Shown here: piece after piece, positions 39,631 through 48,519 of the stretch
Layout: each line of letters starts with the position of its first letter
Numbering within the stretch: the first letter of the stretch is position 1
DNA from: Tannerella serpentiformis
GTDB taxonomy: Bacteria > Bacteroidota > Bacteroidia > Bacteroidales > Tannerellaceae
DNA length: 64,000 nt
Assembly (NCBI RefSeq): GCF_003033925.1
Contig: NZ_CP028365.1
Location: 1,984,001 to 2,048,000 of the forward strand
Direction: 5' to 3'
Position numbers and translations under genes: made by a program
Notes under the pieces: model-generated
Databases searched by the model: none
The model's input: the letters and a program-made list of their open reading frames with translations, nothing else
What the model was told of the DNA's origin: nothing

Positions 39631-41262
39631 ATGAACAATTCGATTTACCGATTCCCGAATCCGGGAAATGAGCCGGTCAAGACGTATGCTCCCGGCACGA
39701 GTGATAAAGCAGCCTTGAAGAAGGCTTTGTTGCAGCTGAGCGCTGAAGAATGGGACATCCCGCTGGTGATCGGCGGGAAGGAGATCCGCACGGGTCAGAC
39801 GGACAAGGTGGTGATGCCGCACGACCACCGCCATGTGCTGGCGACCTACCACAAGGCGAGCGAAAAGGAAGTGCAGATGGCTATCGACGCGGCCATGAAG
39901 GCACACCACGACTGGTCGATGCTGCCGTGGGAAGAGCGCGCGATGGTGATGCTGCGTGCGGCTGAGCTTTTCGCCACGAAGTATCGCTACCTGCTCAACG
40001 CGGCCGTGATGCTGGGCCAGAGCAAGAACCCCTTCCAGGCCGAGATCGACGCCCCGTGCGAGCTGATCGACTTCCTGCGTTACAGCGCCTTCTATGCCGG
40101 GCAGATCTATGCCGACCAACCTTATTCGGAAAAGGGCATCATCAACCGCTTGGAGTATCGCGCCCTGGAAGGCTTCGTCTTCTCGCTGACGCCATTCAAC
40201 TTCACCTCTATCGCCTCGAACCTCAACATGGCGCCGGCTATGATGGGTAACGTGGCCGTGTGGAAACCCTCGACGACGGCTATCTATTCGAACTACCTGC
40301 TCATGAAGGTCTTCAAAGAGGCCGGTCTGCCGGACGGCGTGGTGAACTTCATCCCCGGCCAGGGCAGCACGGTTGGGCGCGTGATCTTGTCCAGCCCCGA
40401 CTTTGCAGGCTTCCACTTCACCGGCTCTACGAACACCTTCAACACGCTCTGGTGTCAGATGGGCGAGAACCTGAAGAAGTACAAGTCCTATCCCAAGGTG
40501 GTGGGCGAGACGGGCGGCAAGAACTTCATCTTCGCCCATCCCTCGGCTCCGGCGGAAGACGTGGCAGCAGCCATCGTGCGCGGCGCCTTCGAGTATCAGG
40601 GCCAGAAGTGCTCCGCCGGATCGCGTGCCTACCTGCCCAAGTCGCTGTGGAAAGAGATCAAGGAGCGCGTGGGCGAGATGCTGAAGGAGATCAAGATGGG
40701 CGACGTGCAAGACTTCACGAACTTCATCAACGCCGTGATCGACGAGGCTTCGTTCGACAACATCATGGGCTACATCAACTACGCTCGTGAGGCGTCCGAC
40801 GCAGAGATCCTCTTCGGCGGACGGGGTGACAAGTCGACGGGTTACTTCATCGAGCCGACGGTGATCCAGACGACGAACCCGACCTTCAAGACGATGACCG
40901 AAGAGATCTTCGGCCCGGTGATCACCATCTACGTCTATGACGACGAGAAGTATGAGGAGACGCTCGACGTCTGCGATCGTACGTCGCCTTACGGCCTGAC
41001 AGGCTCCATCTTCGCCTGCGACCGTTACGCCATCGAGACGGCTTTCCGCAAGCTGCGCTATGCGGCGGGCAACTTCTACGTGAACGACAAGCCGACGGGA
41101 GCCGTCATCGCCCAGCAACCTTTCGGTGGTTCGCGTGCCTCGGGTACGAACGACAAGGCGGGTGGCCCGCTGAACCTGATCCGCTGGACGAACCCGCGCT
41201 GCATCAAGGAGACGTTCGTTCCGCCGGTGCATTACGGATATCCGTTCCTCAACGAGAAGTAA
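39631..41262 (+). CDS. pruA: 1-pyrroline-5-carboxylate dehydrogenase
   Basis: 543 residues, the length of the stand-alone enzyme that oxidises glutamate semialdehyde to glutamate with NAD in proline (and arginine) breakdown. Aldehyde dehydrogenase motifs: catalytic Glu in VGETGGKNF, catalytic Cys in YQGQKCSAGSRAYLP, EEIFGPVITIYVY and PFGGSRASGTNDK. No proline dehydrogenase domain or neighbour is seen. Own promoter and a strong terminator, so monocistronic. Confidence 0.95.
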   Translation: MNNSIYRFPNPGNEPVKTYAPGTSDKAALKKALLQLSAEEWDIPLVIGGKEIRTGQTDKVVMPHDHRHVLATYHKASEKEVQMAIDAAMKAHHDWSMLPWEERAMVMLRAAELFATKYRYLLNAAVMLGQSKNPFQAEIDAPCELIDFLRYSAFYAGQIYADQPYSEKGIINRLEYRALEGFVFSLTPFNFTSIASNLNMAPAMMGNVAVWKPSTTAIYSNYLLMKVFKEAGLPDGVVNFIPGQGSTVGRVILSSPDFAGFHFTGSTNTFNTLWCQMGENLKKYKSYPKVVGETGGKNFIFAHPSAPAEDVAAAIVRGAFEYQGQKCSAGSRAYLPKSLWKEIKERVGEMLKEIKMGDVQDFTNFINAVIDEASFDNIMGYINYAREASDAEILFGGRGDKSTGYFIEPTVIQTTNPTFKTMTEEIFGPVITIYVYDDEKYEETLDVCDRTSPYGLTGSIFACDRYAIETAFRKLRYAAGNFYVNDKPTGAVIAQQPFGGSRASGTNDKAGGPLNLIRWTNPRCIKETFVPPVHYGYPFLNEK

Positions 41263-41378
41263 GGCCGCTGCAAAGTTGGCCGGCGTCCCTGACGCCTTGA
41301 TTTTCTTTTGCTTCTTTTCTTGCATCAAGGCAAGAAAAGAAGATCCCTCAAAGGAAAAGGCAAGGCCATAAACAAGGA

Positions 41379-41426
41379 AATCCCGGAAGCGCTCTTTTGA
41401 TAGAAGCACTCCCGGGATTCTTTTTT
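41379..41426 (+). terminator. Terminator of pruA
   Basis: AATCCCGG (41379-41386) pairs with CCGGGATT (41412-41419), then CTTTTTT. Confidence 0.88.
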
Positions 41427-41490
41427 CCCCGAGCTTGGAGTTTTTACCCCGCGTCCTTCATCGGGCGGGGGCGACGTGTATCCGTAAAGC

Positions 41491-42351
41491 TCAACCCAAA
41501 TAAGTTTTCAGCAGCTTGCTGCGTGTACCCTGCCGTAAGCGTCGGATAGCTTTCTCCTTGATCTGGCGGACGCGCTCGCGAGTGAGCCCGAATTTATCGC
41601 CGATCTCTTCCAGTGTGACTTCTTGGCAGCCGATGCCGAAGAACATCTTAATGATGTCGCTTTCGCGCTCGGTGAGTGTAGCAAGTGCTCTGTCGATTTC
41701 CCTCGACAGCGATTCGTACATCAATGTCCCATCCGTGTTGGGGGTGTCCTCGTTGACAAGCACATCGAGCAGGCTGTTATCCTCGCCTTCGACGAAGGGG
41801 GCGTCCACCGAGACGTGTCGGCCGGAGACCTTGAGGGTGTCCGTGATCTTGTCCACGGGGATGTCCAACTCTTCGGCCAGCTCTTCGGCCGACGGGCGAC
41901 GCTCATTCTCCTGCTCAAAGCGGGAAAGCACCTTGCCGATCTTGTTGAGCGACCCGACCTGATTGAGCGGCAAGCGCACGATACGTGACTGCTCGGCCAG
42001 GGCCTGCAAGATGGATTGGCGGATCCACCACACGGCGTAAGAGATGAACTTGAACCCGCGTGTCTCGTCGAATTTCTCGGCGGCTTTGATCAGTCCCAGG
42101 TTGCCCTCGTTGATGAGGTCGGGCAGGCTCAGGCCTTGGTTCTGGTACTGCTTAGCCACGGAAACGACGAAGCGCAGGTTGGCTTTGGTGAGCTTCTCCA
42201 GCGCTTTGCGGTCGCCTTTCTTGATGGCTTGTGCAAGTTCGACTTCTTCCTCGACGGTGATCAGGTCTTCGCGGCCGATCTCTTGGAGGTATTTGTCTAA
42301 CGATGCACTCTCACGATTGGTGATTGACTTGGTAATCTTTAATTGTCTCAT
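41491..42351 (-). CDS. rpoD: Primary sigma factor RpoD/SigA
   Basis: 286 residues, the short Bacteroidetes form lacking a large region 1.1. Region 1.2 ([22 protein letters not shown]), region 2 ([45 protein letters not shown]), region 3 ([22 protein letters not shown]) and region 4 ([37 protein letters not shown]). Directs RNA polymerase to TAnnTTTG-type promoters such as those marked in this window. Promoter box 40 bp upstream. Confidence 0.97.
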   Translation of the reverse strand: MRQLKITKSITNRESASLDKYLQEIGREDLITVEEEVELAQAIKKGDRKALEKLTKANLRFVVSVAKQYQNQGLSLPDLINEGNLGLIKAAEKFDETRGFKFISYAVWWIRQSILQALAEQSRIVRLPLNQVGSLNKIGKVLSRFEQENERRPSAEELAEELDIPVDKITDTLKVSGRHVSVDAPFVEGEDNSLLDVLVNEDTPNTDGTLMYESLSREIDRALATLTERESDIIKMFFGIGCQEVTLEEIGDKFGLTRERVRQIKEKAIRRLRQGTRSKLLKTYLG

Positions 42352-42390
42352 TCGATAAGATGATGATATATATCAATGGAATACAGGGCG

Positions 42391-42398
42391 CAAAGATA
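42391..42398 (-). promoter_or_regulatory. -7 promoter box (TATCTTTG) of rpoD
   Basis: Exact consensus match 40 bp upstream of the rpoD ATG. Confidence 0.65.
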
Positions 42399-42456
42399 GG
42401 GCGAGGCGCTGCATCTTCACGCATAGGCGCTATGCTGCGGCGTCTCGCCCATCGGT

Positions 42457-43965
42457 TTACTCCGACAGATTGATGGCGTAGAACTGGGTGCGACCGTTCG
42501 GGTAGAAGCCTTTGATGAAGAGGCCTTGCTCCTCGGACGAGCCTTTCTGCACACGCTCCACGATCTGGAAGAGGTCTTCGGGCGAGGAGATCCGCTGGTC
42601 GTTCACCACCATGATGATGAAGCCCTTGCGGATGCCAGCCTCCTGCACTTTGCCGCGGCTGATACCGTTGACCTCGATGCCATAACTAACACCGTACTCG
42701 CGTTTTTGTTCGTCGCTGAGGGCGCGGAAGGCGGCTCCGAGCACCTCCGAAGCATCGCCATTCTTCTTCACCACCGCCGTACTGCCTTGCGAGTTGCGCA
42801 GCTCCACGGTGAAGGTCTTCTTCGATCCGTAGCGATCCACGTCGAGCTTCACCTTGTCACCCGGGCGGAACTTGCCGATCTGCTCCTGCAACGCATTGCC
42901 CGAGCGGACACGCACGCCATTGACGGCCGTGATGACGTCGCCCACCTCCAGGCCGGCTGTCTTCGCCGAGCTGTGCTGGCCGAACTCAGCCACATAGGCG
43001 CCCTCGAGCTCCTTGACCTTCTTGTCTTGCGAGGCTGCGGCCTCCGCGTTCTGGATCGATATACCTAAGACGGCACGCTGCACAGCTCCGTATTGCTTGA
43101 GGTCGCTGACCACCTTGCCCGCAATGCTGATGGGTACGGCGAAGGAGTAGCCAGCGAAGTTGCCCGTCTCGGAATAGATGGCCGTATTGATGCCTACCAG
43201 CTCTCCGCGCGTGTTGACGAGTGCGCCGCCACTGTTACCCGGGTTCACGGCCGCGTCGGTCTGGATGAACGACTCGATCTTGTTGCGATCCGAGCCGCCG
43301 GACATGATGCCGCGGCCTTTGGCGCTGACGATACCCGCGGTGACGGTTGAGTTCAGGTTGAACGGGTTACCGACGGCCAATACCCATTCGCCCACCTTGA
43401 GCTGCTCGGAGTCGCCGAAGGGGAGCGTCTTGAGGTCCTTCGCCTCGATCTTGATCAGGGCGATGTCCGTGCTGGGATCGGTGCCGATGATCTTGGCGGG
43501 GAACTTACGGTTGTCGTTGAGCGTCACCTCCAGTTCGTCGGAGTTCTCGACCACGTGGTTGTTCGTTACGATATACCCGTCGGTGGAGATGATCACGCCC
43601 GAGCCCGACCCGACGCGCGGCTGCGGTGTGCGCTGCTGAAAGCCGCCGCCGTTGCCGAAGAAGAACTCGAAGGGGTCGAAGATGTCGCCGCCGCGCTGCA
43701 TGCGTGTATCCACCTTGGTGGTGGCTTTGATGTGCACCACGGCGTGCACGGCCATGTCGGCGGCGTAGGTAAAGTCGGTGCGTTCGGCGGGCGCAGCCTC
43801 ATAGCCCGTCAGGTGCACCGGCTGTTTGAACACATCGTTGTCGCCCACCATGGCGCGCACGTCGGCGTTGCGGTGAGCCATATACGTGACGGCGCCCAGG
43901 GCCGACACGAAGCTGATCGCCGCTACGAGGGCGACCGCCAATCCTTTTTTCCACATTGCATTCAT
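42457..43965 (-). CDS. htrA: DegP/HtrA periplasmic serine protease
   Basis: 502 residues. N-terminal hydrophobic segment (GLAVALVAAISFVSALGAV) for export or anchoring. Trypsin-like domain with His in VTNNHVVENS, Asp in DPSTDIALIKIEA and Ser in NPGNSGGALVNTRGE, followed by two PDZ domains (AYVAEFGQHSSAKTAGLEVGD and GISRGKVQEAGIRKG). Envelope protein quality control. Glycine-rich loop (FFFGNGGGFQQ) typical of the LA loop. 105 bp upstream of the rpoD start on the same strand; repeat array R5 lies further upstream. Confidence 0.95.
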   Translation of the reverse strand: MNAMWKKGLAVALVAAISFVSALGAVTYMAHRNADVRAMVGDNDVFKQPVHLTGYEAAPAERTDFTYAADMAVHAVVHIKATTKVDTRMQRGGDIFDPFEFFFGNGGGFQQRTPQPRVGSGSGVIISTDGYIVTNNHVVENSDELEVTLNDNRKFPAKIIGTDPSTDIALIKIEAKDLKTLPFGDSEQLKVGEWVLAVGNPFNLNSTVTAGIVSAKGRGIMSGGSDRNKIESFIQTDAAVNPGNSGGALVNTRGELVGINTAIYSETGNFAGYSFAVPISIAGKVVSDLKQYGAVQRAVLGISIQNAEAAASQDKKVKELEGAYVAEFGQHSSAKTAGLEVGDVITAVNGVRVRSGNALQEQIGKFRPGDKVKLDVDRYGSKKTFTVELRNSQGSTAVVKKNGDASEVLGAAFRALSDEQKREYGVSYGIEVNGISRGKVQEAGIRKGFIIMVVNDQRISSPEDLFQIVERVQKGSSEEQGLFIKGFYPNGRTQFYAINLSE

Positions 43966-44154
43966 TGTTTCGATCTTTAATTGATTAGAGATTAGATGCG
44001 GTCTGAAAACTCAAAAAGGGTGCAATTATTCTTTGCTCCGCTGCGCTTTCGGCACTTTTAACCAGCTACTTTTCAGACTTAACCGGGCTTAACGGCCACC
44101 GCCCGGCTCCCTCGCCCCGGACCTGACAGGGCGGCAGAAATGGCAATGCAATCG

Positions 44155-44504
44155 GGCCGCCCGAAACCCTTTCGGCCCATTTCCTTGAGGAAATCGGCCG
44201 CCACAAAACTTTTTCGGCTCATTTCCTCTGGAAATCGGCCGCCACAAACTTTTTCGGCTCATTTCCTCAGGAAATCGCCTGCCACAAAACTTTTTCGGCC
44301 CATTTCCTCAGGAAATCGGCCGCCACAAACTTTTTCGGCTCATTTCCTCAGGAAATCGCTCGCCACAAACTTTTTCGGCTCATTTCCTCAGGAAATCGCT
44401 GGGATGGTCTTCCACTCATTTCCTCAGGAAATCGCTGGGATGGTCTTCCACTCATTTCCTCAGGAAATCGCTGGGATGGTCTTCCACTCATTTCCTCAGG
44501 AAAT
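44155..44504. repeat. Intergenic array R5: ATTTCCTCAGGAAAT palindrome, nine copies
   Basis: Palindromes begin at 44179, 44221, 44261, 44302, 44342, 44382, 44418, 44454 and 44490, so spacing is 40-42 bp for the first five intervals and 36 bp for the last three. The linker switches from a CGGCCGCCACAAACTTTTTCGG type to a CGCTGGGATGGTCTTCCACT type while the palindrome persists. No gene in 43966-44623. Confidence 0.93.
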
Positions 44505-44623
44505 AGGCTACAGGGGTGCGGCTGATGGCCTCAGACAATAAGAGTTACACGAAAATTTCCGCTCCGCTTGCATCTGTTTTTTGCTCGCCAAAACCCCGCT
44601 CCCGGCACGTTTTCCGTGCGCCG

Positions 44624-47188
44624 CTAAAAGGTCGTGAGGACCGTGAGGAGAAGCGTGAACGGCCGCAGGCGATAGGTCTGCTCGACGGCCATAAGATCCG
44701 TGTAGGAGGTGTAGGCAAACGTGCGATAATCGAGCAGGTTTTGCGCCGTCAGTCGGAAGGTGAAGAGCCGTGAGAGGCGCCAAGCGACGCGAGCGTCCAG
44801 CAGGTAGATGTGCTTGCCGGAGCCGGTGAGGGTGTGGTAATAATGACTCCCGGAGGCGGTGAAGCTCAGCGCGGAGAGCGGCGTGAGGGTGGCCGAAAGT
44901 TGCTGGTGCAGGGTGCGGGTGGTCTGCCGGTCAGCGTGATCCGGGCGGTAGATATAGTCGGAAAGGTCGGCGGTGTAATCCAGATCGAGCCAGGAGCGGG
45001 GCGAGGCGTAAGCGTGCAGGGCCAGCTGACGCATGATGCTTGTGAGCCGTCGCAAGTGACCGCTCTGCATGAGTTGCGACTGGCTGGACGAGATGCTGCC
45101 GTTCAGGGTCACGCCACCGCGAATGGCGGGGATCATATAGCTGAGGCTGGCGGCCACGTAGTCCGAGAGGTTGAGGTGGGGGCGATGTACGAAGCCGGAC
45201 GTGATGTAGATCTCGCCAAAGTCCTGCGTGGGCATCAGTCGGCTGTGTTGCCACATGCGGGTGCAAATGAGGTTGCCGAAAAGGCCGTGGAGGATGTTTT
45301 TGTAACGGATCGTGGCGCTCACGGTCGTCATCTCCGCACGGCTGTAGGCCGTCGTGCCAGTCTGTAGGTAGGGATATGACGCGACGAGGGGGGCGGAGAA
45401 AAACGCAGAGGGATCCTCGGGCTGGCTTTGCCATGAGCCGCTGAGCGAGGTCGTAACGTAGCGACCAAAGATGCGGACGACGGATGCCGTGGGCGAAAGA
45501 TGCAGCCGACGGTCGATGTAGGAGCGGTCGGCAAGGCGGTCGATGTAGTCGCTGTGGCGGAAGTCGGCCGGGATGGAGAGCCCGAAATTCCAGGCCGTGA
45601 GGCCGATGTTGAGCGAAGGGGTGACGCGGAGTGAGGCCGTGCGATAGCAGAAGTCGTTGCGCGCCGAGTCGCCAGGGATGACCCCTCGAAGGTCGCTTTG
45701 GAAGGCGCTCTGATCGTAGGAGAACCCCTCCTCGAGCGAGAGGGTGGCTCGCCCGAAGCCGATCATTTGCGAGGTAGATGTCTGCGCGCGGAACGCTGAG
45801 GCACCGATCCGCTCGCCTATTTCGGCCTCAGCACGCCGGATGTCGAGACGTTGAGGCAGTCGGCTCCATTCGATGGCGGACTTGATGCCGACCACTCTTC
45901 GTCCGCGGCGAAAGAGGACGTAGAGATCGTTGCGGAGATAGGTGCCGTCCACCTGTCCGTCGGCCACATTCGAGTAAGTCCCGACTGCGTCCGTATGGCC
46001 GGAGGAGCGTCGGATGTCGGAAGTCAATACGTTGCTGAGGTACATCTGGCGGGTGTTCGCCTCGAGGCGGATGGAGGGCGAAGCACCGTGGAGGCGTCGC
46101 CGCCCGCTCTGGCGCGTTGTCAACTCGCGCGTCTGCCCGTCGTCAAGGTAGTAACGGCGTGTCTCAGCCGCGTCGCTCTCCGTCTCGGCCCCGAACAGCT
46201 CCATGCACGGTGTGAGGGTGAACGATCTCCCCATGTCCCATTGGTTGTTGAGGCTCAGTCGGTGCGAGCGGTTGAAGAGCGTCCTGCTACGCTCCAAGTA
46301 CGGATTGTCGGCGCTCGGCAGAGCGATCACCTCACGCGCCGATCCGCCTCCCGACGTGCCTCCGCCTACCACATCGCGCCCCGTATTGTTGCCCTTATAC
46401 GTGTTCATCGTCTTCACCTTTTGGGCGAAACGCATGGCGCTTGCGTCCACCTGCCACAGGCGCGGCACTCCGCCGCCGGCCTCGACCACTCCCACCCATC
46501 GGTTCTTGGCCGTCTCTTTCAGCGTGACATTGACGGCCGTTTGGTCGGAGAAGAGCAAGTCCTCAAACAGTTTGATCGGCTGATGGTGTTCGATCACCTC
46601 CACACGCCCCACGTCATCGTGTTTGATGCTGCGTATGGCTGTGGTATAGTTGCCTGTCATCATGTCCGACCCGTCGATGTAGAAATTGCTGATCTCGCGC
46701 CCGGCGTACTTGATGCGTCCGTCGGCGGAGATGTTGAAGCCTGGCATGCGCTTGATCACATCGGCCAGCGTGATGTCGTTCTCGCGGGCGAAGGATGAGG
46801 CGAGGTAACGCGTCGTGTCGCCGGCACCACTGATGGGTGTGGCGCGCACCTTCACCTCTTTCAGCATGACGGACGCCTCGGCCAAGACGAATGCGTATTC
46901 GCTACGATCCGGTGTCAAGAGCACCTTTTGAGCCGTATAGCCCATCATGCGAGCATGAATAAATCGCGAGCCCTGCGCCGCTTCGGCCACCTTCAACGCG
47001 AAGTGTCCCTCGGCATCGGCCACGGCGTAAGCCAACACATGATCGTCGGCCTCAGTCGTGACCGTGACCAGCGCCCCCGGCAGACTTCCCGTGGCGCATT
47101 TTACCGTACCCGTGATCTCACGCACTTGCCCCGCGACCCTGAACAGCGAAGCCGAGAGCAAGAACAGTATCGAAAGAAGCATCCTCAT
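44624..47188 (-). CDS. TonB-dependent-receptor-like outer-membrane protein with carboxypeptidase-type N-domain
   Basis: 854 residues. Signal peptide (MLLSILFLLSASLFRVAG), carboxypeptidase-like regulatory domain (EITGTVKCATGSLPGALVTV, about 22-110), a plug-like region (TLADVIKRMPGFNISADGRIKYAGREISNFYIDG) and a barrel. This type of receptor commonly sits beside a GLPGLI protein, as here (11 bp gap). Cargo or function unknown. Confidence 0.85.
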   Translation of the reverse strand: MRMLLSILFLLSASLFRVAGQVREITGTVKCATGSLPGALVTVTTEADDHVLAYAVADAEGHFALKVAEAAQGSRFIHARMMGYTAQKVLLTPDRSEYAFVLAEASVMLKEVKVRATPISGAGDTTRYLASSFARENDITLADVIKRMPGFNISADGRIKYAGREISNFYIDGSDMMTGNYTTAIRSIKHDDVGRVEVIEHHQPIKLFEDLLFSDQTAVNVTLKETAKNRWVGVVEAGGGVPRLWQVDASAMRFAQKVKTMNTYKGNNTGRDVVGGGTSGGGSAREVIALPSADNPYLERSRTLFNRSHRLSLNNQWDMGRSFTLTPCMELFGAETESDAAETRRYYLDDGQTRELTTRQSGRRRLHGASPSIRLEANTRQMYLSNVLTSDIRRSSGHTDAVGTYSNVADGQVDGTYLRNDLYVLFRRGRRVVGIKSAIEWSRLPQRLDIRRAEAEIGERIGASAFRAQTSTSQMIGFGRATLSLEEGFSYDQSAFQSDLRGVIPGDSARNDFCYRTASLRVTPSLNIGLTAWNFGLSIPADFRHSDYIDRLADRSYIDRRLHLSPTASVVRIFGRYVTTSLSGSWQSQPEDPSAFFSAPLVASYPYLQTGTTAYSRAEMTTVSATIRYKNILHGLFGNLICTRMWQHSRLMPTQDFGEIYITSGFVHRPHLNLSDYVAASLSYMIPAIRGGVTLNGSISSSQSQLMQSGHLRRLTSIMRQLALHAYASPRSWLDLDYTADLSDYIYRPDHADRQTTRTLHQQLSATLTPLSALSFTASGSHYYHTLTGSGKHIYLLDARVAWRLSRLFTFRLTAQNLLDYRTFAYTSYTDLMAVEQTYRLRPFTLLLTVLTTF

Positions 47189-47199
47189 GGCGTCGCCTC

Positions 47200-48084
47200 C
47201 TACTTCTTATAGTCCCGCTCGAGCAGGTCATAGCGCGCCGTCTCACCGGATGCCCCGGCCATCGTTCCGCCCGGTGCGTTGGCTTGTATATAGCGCGCTA
47301 AGCCAATCTGCGCGCTTTTGGCCTGCGTACGGAGAAAGGTCATCCGATCGGTGCGCACATATTGCCGTTCGTCGTACGTGATGTATTCGATCGGCTCACG
47401 CACAAAGTCCAGTCTGGACAGGTCGAAGGTGTAATGTCCGCTTGCGTCGCGCGCACTCATGATCAACCCCGGCAGTCCGGCCAACTTCCACGGCCCGGCG
47501 CTGACTGGAATCTCGGGGGCGTACCACGCCTCATAGTTACGCCCGCGATAGCTGCAGACGGCCTTTCGGCAGGTGTATCCGAGGATCTGCCTCACGGAGT
47601 CCGTCAAGAGCGTCCATTGCTGCGGCTCGGCATCATCCTCGTAGACGTAATAATCAAGAAAGACGGCGTCCTGCACCGTGCGGCGGTTAGCCGGATACCC
47701 GGTATAAATGACCAGCGCGTCCACTCGGCTCAGCAGCGGCATCCCCGAATAGTCGCCACTTAAGGCACCCCGCTCTATTTCGGCCTCCATTTGGCTCATG
47801 TAGTTGGCCCAAGTCTTAGCGTCGGTGCGTATTCGTTCGTAGCGATCGGTCATCAGTTCGTAGTATTTGGAGGCCTTCCGCCCGATTTGAAGGACAAAGC
47901 GGCCTCCCGTCAGCGTGCCATTTTCTAGCTGCGTCGTATCCAAATAATAGAGGGTTTTGTATTCGCAGGTAAGGAGCGTTGTATCGATCACAACGGGCGA
48001 CGTTTGCGCGTGCCCCTGCGCCGCGGCTGCCAGCCATCCGCAGAGGAGCAGGAGGATGGGAGAGATAGATCGGTTCGGTGTCAT
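47200..48084 (-). CDS. GLPGLI family protein
   Basis: 294 residues from MTPNRSISPILLLLCG with a signal peptide ending GHAQ. The hallmark GPWKLAGLPGLI lies near residue 205; upstream GYTCRKAVCSYRGRNYEAWYAPEIP is also typical. Periplasmic or surface protein of unknown function restricted to Bacteroidetes. First gene of a two-gene operon with the receptor. The frame extends 32 codons further upstream but those overlap the terminator of the rubredoxin gene. Confidence 0.88.
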   Translation of the reverse strand: MTPNRSISPILLLLCGWLAAAAQGHAQTSPVVIDTTLLTCEYKTLYYLDTTQLENGTLTGGRFVLQIGRKASKYYELMTDRYERIRTDAKTWANYMSQMEAEIERGALSGDYSGMPLLSRVDALVIYTGYPANRRTVQDAVFLDYYVYEDDAEPQQWTLLTDSVRQILGYTCRKAVCSYRGRNYEAWYAPEIPVSAGPWKLAGLPGLIMSARDASGHYTFDLSRLDFVREPIEYITYDERQYVRTDRMTFLRTQAKSAQIGLARYIQANAPGGTMAGASGETARYDLLERDYKK

Positions 48085-48124
48085 TAGATGGGGTGTTCGT
48101 GTGACTCTCGTGAAAGGGGGGAAT

Positions 48125-48171
48125 AAAAAAGCGAGATCAACCGCTCCCGGGGGAGTAACGGCCGATCTCGC
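48125..48171 (-). terminator. Terminator of the rubredoxin gene
   Basis: GCGAGATC/GATCTCGC stem with a long GC-rich loop, followed by TTTTTT on the minus strand. Confidence 0.85.
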
Positions 48172-48226
48172 ACATTGCATTCAGAATAGTTCCGTCGCCA
48201 TGCCAGAGGCTGGGCGGCGGGGGGCA

Positions 48227-48385
48227 TTATACCGGTTCGAAATCTTCCTTACCGACACCACAGAGGGGGCAAACCCAATCGTCGGGGATCTCTTCAAACG
48301 CCGTTCCCGGGTCGATTCCGCCGTCCGGATCGCCTACCTCGGGATCATAAATGTAGTCGCATACGGTACATCTGTACTTTCTCAT
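48227..48385 (-). CDS. Rubredoxin
   Basis: 52 residues, starting [18 protein letters not shown] and ending [18 protein letters not shown]. The two CxxC pairs (CTVC, CPLC) bind a single iron; spacing and the aromatic residues are those of classical rubredoxin. A cytosolic one-electron carrier, usual in anaerobes for peroxide and superoxide detoxification. Own promoter (48414-48421) and terminator. Confidence 0.96.
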   Translation of the reverse strand: MRKYRCTVCDYIYDPEVGDPDGGIDPGTAFEEIPDDWVCPLCGVGKEDFEPV

Positions 48386-48413
48386 TTCCTTCTTGATTTT
48401 TAATTAGACGGGG

Positions 48414-48421
48414 CAAAGATA
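48414..48421 (-). promoter_or_regulatory. -7 promoter box (TATCTTTG) of the rubredoxin gene
   Basis: Exact consensus match 29 bp upstream of the ATG. Confidence 0.65.
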
Positions 48422-48519
48422 GACCGGAAAACCTGTACTCCTTTCAGATCTTCCGGCCGAGAGCGATCTTCAAGTCCTCCCTCCTTCAAAAATGGGAAGG
48501 GGGGATGTACACCCTTTCC

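Noticed and set aside
39607-41409. 600-codon minus-strand frame opposite pruA
   Set aside because: pruA has all catalytic motifs, promoter and terminator; the opposite frame has none.
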